Source: Tricholomella constricta (Eukaryota; Basidiomycota; Agaricomycetes; Agaricales; Lyophyllaceae). From it: a stretch of 64,000 bases of DNA. A program made the translations under genes and the position numbers. The DNA lies in contig JAACJP010000041.1 in NCBI GenBank assembly GCA_013368375.1, positions 124,001-188,000 on the forward strand. The letters run 5' to 3'. Under the pieces are notes generated by a model. The model was not told where the DNA came from. It did not search any database and saw only the letters and a list, made by a program, of their open reading frames with translations. Positions 32,900 to 45,598 of the stretch are shown here, in pieces (within the stretch, counting starts at the first letter, position 1; each line of letters opens with the position of its first letter).

Positions 32900-34140
32900 G
32901 TCCGGGTATATTGTACGGAATTCACGGCCGGATTCCGGGTTGGGTAGTGCACGGAAACTCTGGCAGGATGTGCACGGGAACTACGGCTGAACGTGTACAG
33001 AAACCACGTTCAGAACCCGGATTGAGTACTGGACGGAAACCACAGCAGCGGGTGCACAGAAATTGCGGCCAATATCCGGATCGGATAGTGCACGCATTGT
33101 ACAGCAACAATCTGGATCCGGATAGTGCAGGGGAACTGCACGGGAATGGCATGAGCAGTTCTGAAATCACGCCCGAAACCCGGAATGAGTACTGCACGGA
33201 AAGTAAAGCAGCAGGTGCACGGAAATTCTGGCCGATATCCGGATCGGATTGTGGACGGGTAGTACAGCAACAATCCGGATCCGGATAGTGCAGGGGAACT
33301 GCACGGGAACAGCACGAGCAGTTCCGAAATCACGCTCAAAACCTGGATTGAGTGCTGCACGGAAAGGAAAGCAGCGGGTGCACAGAAATTCCGGCCGATA
33401 TCCGGACTGGATTGTGCAAGGGTAGTACAGCAACAATCCGGATTGGATAGTGCAGTAGGACTTCATGGAAACTGTTGCACGAGCAGTTCCGAAATCACGC
33501 CCGAAACCCGGATTGAGTACTACACGGAAACTAGAGCAGCGGGTGCATGGAAATTCCGGCCTATATCCGGATCGGATTGAGCACGGGTAGCTCAGCAACA
33601 ATCCGGTTCCGGATAGTGCAGGGGAACTGCACGGAAACTGTTGCATGAGCAGTTCTGAAATCACCCCCGAAACCCGGATTGAGTACTTCACAGAAAGTAA
33701 AGCAGCAGGTGCACAGACATTCCAGCTGAAGTCCGGATCGGATAGTGCACGGATACTACGGAAACAATCCGGATTGGATATTGCAGGGGAACTGCATGGA
33801 AACTGTTGCACGAGCAGTTCCGAAATCACGCTGGAAACCAGGATTGAGTGCTGCACGGAAAGTAAAGCAGCAGGTGCACAGCGATTCTGGCCAATATCCG
33901 GACCGGATAGTGTGCGGATAGTGCAGCAACAATCCGGATCTGGACAGTGCACGGAAACTCTGCCAGGATGTGCACAGAAACTACAGCTGAACGTGCACGG
34001 AAACTACGTTCAAATCCTGGATTGAGTACTGCCCGGAAAGTAAAGCAGCAGGTGCATGGAAATTCTGACTGATATCCGGATTGAATAGTGCACAAATAAT
34101 ACAGCAACACCACAGATTGGATAGCACACAGAACCTACAG
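32900..34140. repeat. Minisatellite, about 163-bp unit, seven to eight copies
   Basis: The block ATATCCGGATCGGAT recurs near 33072, 33235, 33398, 33562, 33730, 33893 and 34074, giving steps of about 163, 163, 164, 168, 163 and 181 bp. Within a unit GTGCACGGAAA-type motifs recur every 40-50 bp. Long apparent frames on both strands are a by-product of the repeat and not genes. A degenerate inverted unit lies at about 34600-34690. Confidence 0.85.
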
Positions 34141-34691
34141 AAGGTGCATAGAAACAATAGCTGGGAGCTGACTCGGATTGTGCACAGAGTGCACAAAGAA
34201 CCTACAGCAGGGGGGCTTTTGCTGTCCTTCCCATACTCACTTTACTTTCCAATGTGGGTTTCCATCTCAGGCCCTCAATGTGTGGTGTTTCTGCACACAA
34301 TTGTGATGCACAATAATGAATTGTGCACACTGGCTAAGTCTGCCTGATCAGTAGGTAAACTGCGGAAACATTATCTGATCACTTCTACTGCAACGTCTCT
34401 CAATCCCTGCCAAGTTTGCACAGTTATTTTCTATTGTAATTGAGAGAAACAATGTTCTGAAGTAGAAAGTGGATTGAAACTGGATGGCATGCATAGACAA
34501 TGCATAGAAGCTGAGACTTACAGTGGAAAGTGAATAGAAGCCATGGACATTAATGTTGACTGTAATTTCAGAGCACCTACTGTTGGATGCCTTGGTCAGG
34601 TTGTTGCTGTACCATCTATATACTATCCAATCTGGATATCAGCTTGAGTATCTATGCAACTGCTGCTGTAGTTGCTGTGCGGTACACAATC
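34141..34691. other. Spacer between minisatellite and RT4
   Basis: No gene. The last 90 bp are a degenerate minisatellite unit in reverse orientation, so RT4 appears to have inserted into satellite-derived DNA. Confidence 0.4.
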
Positions 34692-35213
34692 TGTGACGAC
34701 GAGTACGCCACTTTGGCGCGTGCACGACTGGCGCACTGTGACCCGGCCCCTTCTATTATATACTGGCACATATTAGTACATACAAGCATAAACATCATGT
34801 AATTCTTGGAGCGTGTCCATAGGGACATGCTAATATACACTACGATCATCTTGCCTTACTCGCCCCCATAGTGCGATTAAGACGCTCGCCATGTCCTAGG
34901 CTTAGGACCCCACGCTGGGTGACAGCGTACCACGCTCTGGTCTACAGAGCCCCGAGGTGGGTCAAACCTCCCTTAGCCCAGGGTCACACGGCTTGGGAAC
35001 TTCCGGGTGGGAACGAGACTCTACTCTCTCCCACCCTCCTTTCTTCCCTCTGGTGATCTCCCGGATAACGCTTCCACAAGAGAGCTGCGACCCGGGAGAC
35101 CTCTTACTTCTCTATCATTCCCTACCGCTCCCGGATACCGCTTCCTCAAGAGAGCTGCGACCCGGGAGCCAGCAGGACTTCTCCTCACGAGAAGTTTCAC
35201 TACCGGTATCACA
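34692..35213 (+). repeat. Putative RT4 5' LTR and tRNA-type primer site
   Basis: Starts TGTGACGACG after the satellite-like flank and could end GTATCACA at 35213. It is followed after one base by TGGTGGGGGCACCGCGG (35215-35231), which looks like a tRNA-primed binding site because it begins TGG. The second LTR is outside the window, so the limits cannot be checked here. Confidence 0.4.
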
Positions 35214-35300
35214 ATGGTGGGGGCACCGCGGACTTCATCCAAGTGAAGTGAAGTCCTGCCCCGTAAAACCGCTCGCTCTTCGTGAGCGAGCAAGTGTACC
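35055..35300 (+). promoter_or_regulatory. Hairpin-rich LTR/leader segment of RT4
   Basis: A tandem duplication of about 70 bp: CTCCCGGATA...CGACCCGGGAG occurs at 35059-35099 and again at 35129-35169. Each copy has ends that can pair (CTCCCGG with CCGGGAG). Further hairpins are ACTTCTC/GAGAAGT (about 35178-35196) and GCTCGCTC/GAGCGAGC (about 35270-35290). Such structure near the 5' end of a retroelement RNA could serve dimerisation, packaging or translation; which one is unknown. Confidence 0.5.
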
Positions 35301-35525
35301 CCTGTCGCGCCTAGAATCGGCCGACTCATCTTTTCTTTTTGCAAATCCTATTCAGTCTGCTATTTCTCTCCCCTCGATCGCTTCCCCGACGACCTTGGCA
35401 CGCTTAAACCTTCACGACGAAGTTTTTAGCACCCCAGATCCCCCTCGCCTCCTGAGTTTCCAAATTCAGGATCCGATATAAAGGTCGCTCGAATGCCTTC
35501 TCCGTACCCGTAGATTACTGCTGCT

Positions 35526-38500
35526 ATGCCCCCGAAACGTTCTGCTGGAACTACGGCGGCCCCCACTCGAGGAGCAACTGCCGCCGCCGGCGCGAAACGC
35601 GCCTCCCCTCGATTGGCTCCTGGGCCCCCTCGTAGTCCTGTGGCCTCCAAGAAGGTGACTGTAAACCCTGCCCCTCCTCCCGGCGAAGCCGAGACGAGGG
35701 AGGTTAGCCCTCGAGAGCCCCGCAATCGCTCCCCAACTATTGAAGATGTGCCGGACTCGGAAGGTCGCCCCAAGGGATCTTCCCTACCTACCGGCAGAGG
35801 ACCGTTGTTGGACTTAGAATCCCAGTTCAGCGACGGACCACGCCTCGGAACCCGGGATTCCCCTCCCCACCTTCCCGACGACTCTCAGAGCTCTCGAAGC
35901 GTTTCCGCTCAAACTGCCAGCAAACGCTCGGAAGACGGGCGTTCTGTATCCTCCGTGCCTTCTTTGGGAGACTTGGTTAATCCATCTCCTAGCCCGTCGC
36001 CTCGAACGTCGTTTGAGAAAGACGATAAAACGGATTCCAATGCCACTGAGCGACCTCAGAAACCCGTTGGGTACGACTCGCACCCCCTCGTCTTCGGGGG
36101 ACTGCCCATCCTCCAGGACTTAGTTGTACGAGACGAGCCTATATCGTGTTCCAATTACCGCTATCACCCGGACTTTAACCCTGCCGAAAATTACGACCCC
36201 ATCACTCAGTTCGGAGGAGTGGACGGCTTGCTGCCTGGTCGTGACCGGGAGGAGTCGGATACGGTCCGAGACCTGATAATTAGGTGGACCTCTCCTCACA
36301 ATGATCTACTTTGGGTGGATCTCAACTCTGCAATTCGGGACTTCCAGAAGCTTCGGTTGACCACCGATGAGCTCGTCCAATACGGAGATGGCGCTTCCAG
36401 GATGTATTCCCTCAATAAACCAAGGCTAGAGGAAATCGCTCAGATTCTGCTCGCTGTACATCAAATCCTACACGCGTTCGCCGAATTTCTAAGTCTAGGC
36501 TTGAAGAATCGATGCAAGCTCGATCCTGACTTCAAATTCCTACGGTCTCTCGGGTGGAATGCTCACAGGAAGGACGTCCTGTTGACGGTGACCCTCTTCC
36601 AGAGGCGAACTGAGACAGCGGCCTTACATATTCAAAACTACTTTAAGAGTTTCGATCGGATATTCAATCGCCCAGAAGACATTGATTCCGTCAGCTCGCA
36701 CAACTCCACTCGAACATCTTTGCGATCAGCTTACGGGATACACTCGCTGCGAACTGAACTTCGTAAATTAGTTGCACAGCTGGACTATCAGCTCGACGAT
36801 GATCACTCCCTGTACTCCGCGCAAATGAACTTAATCCAAGATGAAGAAACTAGAGCGGAGAACGCTTACTACCATAAGCGAGGAAAAGTGACGAATGGAA
36901 ACGAAGCTGACATCGGCGGGAAGGGGCCCATTTCCTCCATTTCTTCTGCCTTGTCTGGTCGTAATTTACGTTTCGAACTCCCTGAATCTATCTCTAACAT
37001 CGCTAAGAAACACGCCATATCCGCCCTACCAGGAGTAGGAACTCTATCGACTTACGAAAGGATGGGATCAATTACCACCGTGGCGTCAGAAGCCCATCAA
37101 GCCAAGGGTGGGGGGCTTCCCGTTGAGGACCGAGATAGAGCGACCGCTTATGCGATACCGCCTCTCGTATTCCCCCTCCGGGTGCTTGGACGAGTCATGT
37201 CTACCAGAATGCCCCTTACGTCCCTCCTGGCCTCTCGACCGCGGGAGGAGGAGGAGGTGGTCCGCCCGGTTATAAACCGAGCGGCGTAAATCCTACTGGC
37301 GTAAACTCTGCCGAAGGCGCGAACGGCGGCAGCGGAGCGTCCCAAAACCCGCCTGGAGGCAGCAACCCCGGCGGAGGAGGCGGAAACCCGGGAGGAGGAA
37401 GTAACCCCGGAGCTCCCGACGGAAACGACCCCACAAGCAATATTGAAGAATGGCAGCTTAACTCAAGGTTGAATTCTACAATCATACCGTCCTGGGATGG
37501 CATGGGGGATTCTGCGCTCACTTACATCAGTGCGATGGCGAAACTATCCGATTTAAGTAATAAAATGCGTATCGGATTAGCCAAGCTCGCCCCCTCTAAC
37601 TGGACAGGACGCGTGTTGGATTGGTGGGATGCGCTCCCACCGGAAGTCCGTGCCGACTTGTCGCAGGATTGGACGGTGATGTTGTTGGCCCTCAGGTACC
37701 AATTCCTTGACGACAATTGGGTAAGGGCGCGCACCTTCGAATTCGAAGAAATGCGATTCCGACAGGCTAGTCACGAGAAAGAGATGCCTATCGATTTCTT
37801 GCAAAGGCGTATTCGTTATCACTCCTTTCTATTCCCGGAAACTAAGGACGGCCCTACTGTGGTTGCAAGAGTTCTACGTACTAAACCCACGGAATGGGAC
37901 AGCATTCTGAACGAAAACACCTGCCCGTCCATTTTAATACTTATAGCTACGGCGACTCGTATGGCGGAGAGCTTGGTCGGAGCCTGGACCCTCGCAGAGA
38001 AAATCCGTAACCCTCGAACCTTTTTCAAGAATCCCAATCGCAGAAACGCCAACGTAGTTGAGGTGGGAATGGAAAAGGCTACGGAGAAAGAAGAAGAGGA
38101 GAACCCCACTACCAACGAAGAGAATAAGGATGTTCTCTCGGTTAATCGGAAGTTCTCGAACTCCAGGACTCAGAACCCTAAGAGGCCGCCTTGGCCGGAA
38201 GGAAAGACGGTGAAGGGATACGCCTTTACCAGGGACGATAGCGTTACTAGCGAACGTCGCCCTAACGGTTCCTGCTATATCTGCACGAGTCCTATGCATT
38301 TCGCGCGGGACTGCCCTCACTACGGACGATGGGACGTTCTACGAACCGCTAACCTCATCATAGTCGAAGTGGATCAGTCTTTAATAAGCAATAACGATAG
38401 AGAATACGTAGCCATGCTTGCTGAATCCCAATCCCCTTCCTCCACTTACTCTGAGACCGACCCGGAGGAATCTGAGTCGGACACCTCGAGTGTATACTTG

Positions 38501-41500
38501 ACTGATGTCCCGAGTACATTCTACGGTGAAAACCGGAATTACCGGCGTCGAGTCATGTTCGCTGAGCGAAGGGACGAAAGAAATAGATCTCGCAAGAACC
38601 CTGACCGAACCGCGCCCTTGGAGCGGACGAAGGAGGAGGCAAGAATGTGCCCCCCTCCGCCCTCGGTGGAAGTAGTCATTGCCCGAAAGGCGCGTTCCCT
38701 CCCCAACGGTCTAGGGTCATTGGGTTCCCGAGCGCTACATTTTAAAGCGCACGTGGGATCCATTGAGGCTGACCCTATCCAAGGTCGACTAGACTCCAGT
38801 GCAGACATTACTCTCATCTCGGAGGATTATTGGAAGACGTTGCCAGACGCGACTGCTCCCAAGGATGACCTACGAGTAAAGCTGTACCACTTGACCGGGC
38901 AAGCCAAAGTTTTGGGCTACGTACAGACTAAACTATTCACGGAGACCGCAGACCACAGAGTCGTGAGCTTCGACCTCAAAGCCTACGTAGTACGGGACAT
39001 GAAGGTGCCTCTGTTATTAGGAGAAGACTTTCAAACTACCTATGAATTAGGGCTCATCCGCCATGTCACTGGCCACTGTGAAGTACTAGTTGGAGATTCC
39101 GATTTGATTATACCCGCATCCTCGGCTGCTTCTGTCGACCTCGGATTCGAAATCCGAAAAGCCTTCCAGGTACAATCCTTCGTTCGAGCTAAAGCCGTAA
39201 AGCGAGGTCGTGCCCGGGACCGAGAGTTCGGTTTAACTGACCCTCCCGTACTTGCCTCCGAAGACAGGTTAATAGGAGCGGGCTCCGTTCATAACATTCC
39301 TGTCTCTACTTCCTTCGGCAATGGGGAAGATTGGATAGTCGAGAAGGTTATCATCGGTAGTCCAGACGTCAGTATTATGGCTGCGCCCACTACTTGGATC
39401 AAACGAAACTTCCCGTACCTCCCTATCGCCAACCCGACCGAACGACCGTGGTATATTTGTAAGGGTGACATAGTGGGTTACTTGAAAGATCCAGCGAAGT
39501 ACGCCGATACCCCGTCGAACCCAGGAGATCAACAGAAGTACGCCGCTTCTGCTGAAGCTCTTAAGACCGTCATCGAAGGGACCCTGCGTGACCGAGATCT
39601 TGCGACCGCGTTACCGGCTGAATACTCTGGCAAGGAGGATAAGCTGGAAGACGACAATAATTGGGGACCCAAGACTACTGCCTTACCTGATGAACCTGTC
39701 CTTGGGGATATAACTGACCTAGTGAACTTGGGTCTCGATATCCCAGAGGAAGTAAAACCCCGCTTGTTCGAAGTGCTCCGCAAGAATCACTTGGCCTTCG
39801 GGCTGGAAGGTCGCTTAGGGAAAGTGGAAGCTAGAGTAGACGTCCCTCTACAACCTGGCACTCAACCCATCTCTGTGCCGATGTATGGCGCTTCGCCTGC
39901 GAAAAGAGAAGTCATCAACAAGCAGATCGCAGCTTGGTTCGAAGCGGACGTTATAGAGCCCTCTCGAAGCCCTTGGGGATTCCCGGTCGTGGTAGTCTAC
40001 CGCAACGGAAAGCCGCGGTTGGTCGTCGACTATCGCAAGCTAAACGCGAAGACTATCCCTGATGAATTCCCGATACCGCGCCAGTCAGAAATTATCCAAG
40101 CGCTGTCCGGGTCGCAAGTGCTCTCTTCGTTCGACGCCCTCGCTGGTTTTACCCAGTTGGAGATGGCCGACGATGCAAAGGAGAGGACTGCTTTTCGATG
40201 TCATCTTGGGCTCTTTCAATTCAAGAGAATGCCCTTCGGACTGCGAAACGGACCTTCTATTTTCCAGAGGGTCATGCAAAGCATCCTCGCCCCCTTTCTG
40301 TGGCTTTTCTCCTTGGTGTACATTGATGACATTGTAGTATACTCGGAGAACTGGGACGATCATTTGATTCACTTGGACAAGGTCTTGGGGGCCATTGCGA
40401 CAGCGGGGATTACCTTGTCGCCCCCGAAATGCTTCATCGGATATGCCTCCATCCTGTTGCTGGGCCAGAAGGTCTCTCGTCTGGGACTGTCCACCCACCA
40501 TAAAAAAGGCAGCGCCATCATGGAGCTCGCGAGCCCCCGGAGCATTGCCGACTTGCAAAAGTTCCTAGGGATGGTCATCTACTTTTCTGCTTATGTCCCT
40601 CACTATTCATTCATGGCTACCCCCTTATTCACACTTCTCAAGAAAGGCGTGAAATGCTCTTGGACGGCCGAACATGAATTGGCTTTCCGCCAGATAAAAA
40701 TAGCGCTCTCGCAGGCGCCTGTGCTCGGCCACCCCGAACGAGGGAAACCGTACCGCCTCTACACGGACGCTTCGGATTTCGCCCTCGGAGCGAGTCTCCA
40801 GCAGGTGCAGACCTTAGCCGTCGCAGATCTTCAAGGTACTCCGATGTATGAACGGTTATCCCGCGCTTGGGAATCGGGCGTGCCAATTCCCTCTTTAGTG
40901 CCCGTCCTAACTAAGGAGGTGAACGAAGAGTTGGGGCCGGCCGAGTGGGGAGAGACTTTCCATGACACGGTGGTCCGCGTCGAGCGCGTGATTTGCTACT
41001 GGAGCCGTACTCTGACCCCAGCAGAGCGAAATTACAGCGCTACGGAACGGGAAGCCCTCGGCGCCAAGGAAGCCTTGGTTAAATTCCAGCCCTTCATAGA
41101 AGGAGAAACCGTGATACTCGTGACCGACCACGCAGCCTTGCAATGGGCGCGAGTGTATGAAAATGCGAATAGGAGATTGGCGGCATGGGGGGCGGTATAC
41201 GCGGCTTACCCTGGACTCAAGATTGTTCATCGACCGGGTCGTACACATTCAAACGTGGACCCTCTGTCCAGACTACCGAGAACGCCGCCACACAATTCCC
41301 CTACTCGCGACGACATCCCTCCTATTACCCCAGATGAAGTGGCTCAAGAGGCGGCTCAGACCGCAGAGGATGCGGGCACCTATGCCCCTGCCAAAAAAGC
41401 GGCCTTTGTAGTTTGGTGGTGGGAAGATGTAGTCGACAGAGAAGTGTTCTCCGTTCGAACCCGTAATGGTGTCGCTAAAGCCACGGCTAAAGCAAACCTG

Positions 41501-43317
41501 CGGAAGGATAACGTTGAATTCTCCGCTCGAACCCGTAATGGTGTCGCTAAAGTCACGGCTAAAGCAAACCTGCGGGAGGATGGCGTTGATGAAGAAAACA
41601 TTTCGGATCGAACCCGTACTGGTGACGCTAAAGCCTCTGCTGAAGCAAACCTGCGGGACGATAACCCTCACGTCGGCGAGACTCCAAACTTGCCCTTTTC
41701 TAACGGGGACCACTGGACTTATCCCGTAGGAGTGAAAATACCGCTCGAGGATCTCGATGATAGCTGGAGCAAGAAGTCACATCTTTTAATATCGATGCAT
41801 CCCGACCTGATCAAACGGTTCAGCAAAGCTTACGTAGAAGACTCTTACTTCGCGAGCAAACACCCTGAGGAAGTCCCTAATGCTCAGAAGGTCCTTACCC
41901 CCTCTAGGTTTCAAAGAGGAAGTAACAGCTTGCTTTACTTCATCGACGCAGACTGGAACACCAGACTTTGTGTTCCCAGGAGCAAAATCGGATTCATCCT
42001 GAAATGGATACACGAATCCCCATTTGAAGGAGCGCATGAAGGAGCGAGAAGATTGCTCCTTCGCCTGAAGGAACTGTTCTTTTGGCTGACAATAGCTAAG
42101 GACGCGCACGATTTCGTTTACTCTTGCGACATCTGCCAAAAGACGAAATCTAGTAGGCTTAAGAAAATGGGAGGACTCAGACCGGCTCATGTACCGGCGA
42201 GACCATTCGCCACGGTTTCGCTGGATCTCATCACGGGACTTCCACCTTCGGGAGAGTCTAAATACACGGCCGTCCTAGTCATCGTCGATAAGCTCACGAA
42301 GTACGGGCTTTTTATCCCTACACACGAAACGCTCTCGCAAGACGGTTTCGCCCGCTTGTTCGTAGAGAGAGTTGCGAACGTTTACGGGTTACCTGAACGG
42401 ATTATCGCTGACCACGACAAAAGATGGGCCACAGCATTTTGGAAGTCGGTAGTGGAAAGTTATGGGAGTGTGATGGCTTTGTCGTCAGCTCATCATCCTC
42501 AGACTGACGGCCAAACTGAAGTTCTTAATGCTACCCTAGAACAGATGCTACAACCTACGTAGCCAACGACCGATCTTCGTGGGCTGGATGGCTGTCCGCC
42601 CTGGCTCACGCATACAATTTTGCTGTGCACTCGTCGACGACGTATTCACCTGACTTCCTACTCATGGGCTATAAACCACAAACAACTGCGGGTGTCGTAG
42701 CTCCCGCCACGGATCCTGTCAATAGACCTTTTCTTGCGAGCCAAAGAAGCGAAGGGTTCCTGGAGGAACTAGAGTTACACCGGAAAAACGCTCGCGACGC
42801 CGTAGTACTAGCTCAAGAAAGACAAGCTAAAGCGTATAATAAGGGACGGCGCCCTATAGAAGAGCTTCAAGAGGGAGATTGGGCGCTCGTTAACCCTCAT
42901 TCCTTAGAGCTCGTTGATGTTGAGGGAACGGGAAGGAAGCTGATACAACGAAGTATCGGTCCCTTCGAAGTAATGGAGAAGGTCAATCCAATGGTCTATC
43001 GACTCTGACTTCCGGACACGTACCCCATGCATCCTATCTTCAACTTGGAGCATCTACGGAAGTATATACCGTCAGACGTACGATTTGGGGAATGAACTGT
43101 CTTGCCTCCGACCCGTGACTTCATGGCCTCGGAAGAGTATGAAGTCGAGGCGATCTTGGGACATAGGCTCACCAACCACAAAGATGGGAACCGTCGGATG
43201 TACTTGATTCGATGGAAAGGATTCGACCCTGCAGACGATAGCTGGGTATCGGAATATGCCTTACGCAACGCGCCAGCTCTCAAACGCGAGTACCACGTGA
43301 TGAGAAACCTCAAGTAA
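35526..43317 (+). pseudogene. gag-pol: RT4 gag-pol with long N-terminal extension, few breaks
   Basis: A nearly intact reading unit. 35526-37172 encodes about 550 residues (basic/Pro-rich start, then a folded part, YGDGASRMYSLNKPRLEEI). After a -1 shift in a five-C run (37172-37176) comes a Gly-rich linker, then the capsid core (37469 on) and CCHC knuckle CYICTSPMHFARDC (38273). Protease: GRLDSSADITLIS, with Ser where Gly is usual. RT: LVYIDDIVVYS (about 40317). RNase H: YTDASDFALGASLQQ. Three tandem copies of an RTRNGVAKATAKANLR-like unit follow (41450-41665). Integrase: DLITGLPPSGESKY, IADHDKRW (DRDKRW expected), HPQTDGQTEVLN. A one-base loss near 42553 and TGA codons at 43006 and 43093 (both replacing Arg) precede the chromodomain EYEVEAILGH...MYLIRWKGFDP. 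The element cannot make full Pol now. Confidence 0.9.
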
Positions 43318-43688
43318 TCCGCTAACTTCCGAGAAGAGAGCAACTGGCCATCAAATTATTTTCACTTCTCTCCAGCCTCTCCCGCCTTCGCTCCTACGCC
43401 ATCCCATCAACCCTGCCACATTACGTACCATCAACTTCAAGAAATAGCCTGACTGCTACCTGCGCCCAAAAGCGTATCGCGTTACGTCAGTGCTACGCGA
43501 TTATCCCCTCTGGTCTCTACTCCCCCCGTCGGGTTGCATCTGCTTGGGCACTCTAGTGACCGAGAAAAGACAGATCGTAGCCTTACTACGAGATGAGTAT
43601 CGAGCCGGCTTCACAGCTAACGAGGGGTCTCGCCGCCTCTAAACTGAAATAAAACCTCGAATACTGCTACACTACTACTTTTATCATC
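43318..43688 (+). other. RT4 spacer between pol and third ORF
   Basis: 371 bp without a frame. It ends with AT-rich sequence and ATCATC before the ATG at 43689. A subgenomic promoter or splice site could lie here, but I see no clear signal. Confidence 0.4.
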
Positions 43689-45021
43689 ATGGGATATGAC
43701 TGCCGCTCTTTCGGAACCCCTCGACTCGCCAGCGATTCCGGATACAAAGAACCCCCGTGTGTCGACGACTCCATGACATTCCGCCTCCCCCTTATCAGTC
43801 AAATGTGTGGAAGGCTAGTAAAGCCAGACCTCGAAGCCTGGTCCCCCAACTCCTTCCAAACTCCGTTTCTGCCTGGCGTCGTCCCTAAGGGCTTCCCGCT
43901 CACCATACCTCGGGATCGAACTCAGCGACGGTTCGACGGGCACCTCGGGAGGTTCGACTTCACCGTTTTGCCACAAATGGTAAGCGGGCAGGTCTGGCGT
44001 GGACTAGTACTGCGACCGCAAGTAGGGTATCATCGTCGAGAGGAGCGCCCCGAGTACGACATCTTGAGTAAACAATGGGAGAGCTCGGGCCCGAATTCGG
44101 GAGGGGTCAAGAACGAATACATCTCCCACCTGCGAAAACGTCTGGAAGCCCTAGACAAAGCAATGGAAAGCTATTCTAGATTAGGAAGCTCCTATACGAA
44201 TTACTGGGCCTCTCGCCCTCGCCTCCCTCTCAAAACCGAGATCGATGATCTGTCCCAGTTCAGTTCCTGGGAGGATGCTGTAGACAGGGGTGTGGAAATT
44301 CTGCGAGGAATAAAGGACAAAGCCGCGTGGGTCGACTTTGCCTCCCGACTCGCCTCTCGAAGCTGGACCAACTCTCTAGCAGTCGTTCGGATCCACGGAA
44401 TTCCCGCTGCTAACGATGACTACATTGGTGCGTGGATAAACGGAAATCGTGAACAGGACTCCCTTTGGCTTCTCAGTCAAGGAGTACCATGTTTTATCGT
44501 TCACCGGCTGAGTGATCTAGAACGATGGACTGCGGGTTTTGCGACGGATGTCCGGAGCAGCTGGACCAGCGGAACGGACGTATGGGCCCTCTCGGAGAAG
44601 ATGAACCCCTTCGATCATGTCGCTATTCAAAACGGGAGCCATAGGAGCACCTTCCGGACCCTCCCCTATCTTTGCCAGGCCCCTGTAGCGTCCAAGGAGC
44701 ATCGGGAATGGTCTTCGGCCACGTGGCAAGGATGGCCAGGAGAGCGTACTGGTCTGTGGAAGTTCCGTCCCGAACCACAGCGTCTTGATTCCCCCCGAGC
44801 GGACCTGAACGAAAGTCTCGGTGAAACCATGGATAAACCTCGGTCACGATCCAACCCCAAACTACTGGCGCCTCCTCTCGACCGCGTTGAACTTTACGAA
44901 GGCCGGACCGCTTGGGTCAAACCCCCGCTGGTTAAAAGTGTCCGGGGCCTCGCCGGGAAATGGACCAAGTGGGAAGACAATTCGGAGGGTCTCTTCGTCC
45001 AAGTAGGGAAAAGCAGGCAAC
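43689..45021 (+). pseudogene. RT4 third ORF, segment 1 of 3 (cut by RT5)
   Basis: The first 444 codons of a large protein that I do not recognise. It starts MGYDCRSFGTPRLASDSG. A helical stretch EYISHLRKRLEALDKAME lies near residue 140. A well-folded-looking part follows with VVRIHGIPAANDDYIGAW, DSLWLLSQGVPCFIVHRL and, near the break, ELYEGRTAWVKPPLV-type sequence. No signal peptide or membrane segment is evident, so it does not look like an Env protein. RT5 inserted after codon 444, with duplication GCAAC at 45017-45021. The frame continues at 54719 without loss. Short Trp-rich blocks such as DSLWLL give me a vague impression of uncharacterised mushroom proteins, but I assign no function. 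Confidence 0.7.
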
Positions 45022-45379
45022 TGTTAGGACCTGTGTAGCACGCCGGTTACAGAGTTATTCTGGAACCACCGAAGCGGACAGGCCTGACGTCCGTCAAGGA
45101 AGACGGCCTACGAAGGAGTATTCGGAGGTCGTGAGCGTTGACGGAGGTGTTCACCGGGGCTAATTCGAACGAACGAGCTCAAGTGATACGGGTGTGAAGC
45201 CAAATAGATTGAGAGAGAGAGAGAGAAACGAGAACGAGAATCGAGAACTAGTCTTAACAATAGGTAATATCGAGGTAAGGTGTCAGAAAAGAAAGTGGTG
45301 TCATATATGTACGGCGGACGTGCGTGGGAAAGCGTAGTGGGTGTGACTTTAGGGGTGGTCGTTAGGGACGTTCGTGACA
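45022..45379 (-). repeat. RT5 3' LTR (358 bp)
   Basis: Same sequence as 54356-54713 as far as I can compare by eye. Plus-strand ends are TGTTAGGACC and TTCGTGACA. Confidence 0.95.
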
Positions 45380-45392
45380 TTACCCCCTCCTC
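45380..45392 (-). other. RT5 polypurine tract
   Basis: The minus strand reads GAGGAGGGGGTAA directly before the 3' LTR. Confidence 0.75.
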
Positions 45393-45598
45393 AAGCGTCG
45401 AGCCACTGAGACGCGGAAAAATGTTCGGATACGGGGAGTGTGGCGTTTGTTTTTCCTTTTTGGTGCGCGCGCGCGGTCACGTGAGGGGCACGTGAGGGCC
45501 TCGGTTGTGGGTCCTTGTGGGTGTTTTGAGGATCTCGGAGATCGAAAAAGAGAAAAACTTGGTCGTTTTTCTTCTTCTGTTTCCATTCTGTCGACCTC

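Noticed and set aside
32922..34113. Long open frames on both strands with repeated Pro/Ser/Cys-rich peptides
   Set aside because: They come from the 163-bp minisatellite; frames stay open because the unit repeats, and no start context, introns or family support a gene.
28905..34140. CRISPR-like periodic repeats
   Set aside because: Units of 120-163 bp without unique spacers, in a eukaryotic setting with introns and LTR elements.
42410..42425. Loss of the RT4 integrase active site (IADHDKRW)
   Set aside because: The catalytic Asp is still there; the His replaces the neighbouring Arg and is best explained as a CGC to CAC decay change.
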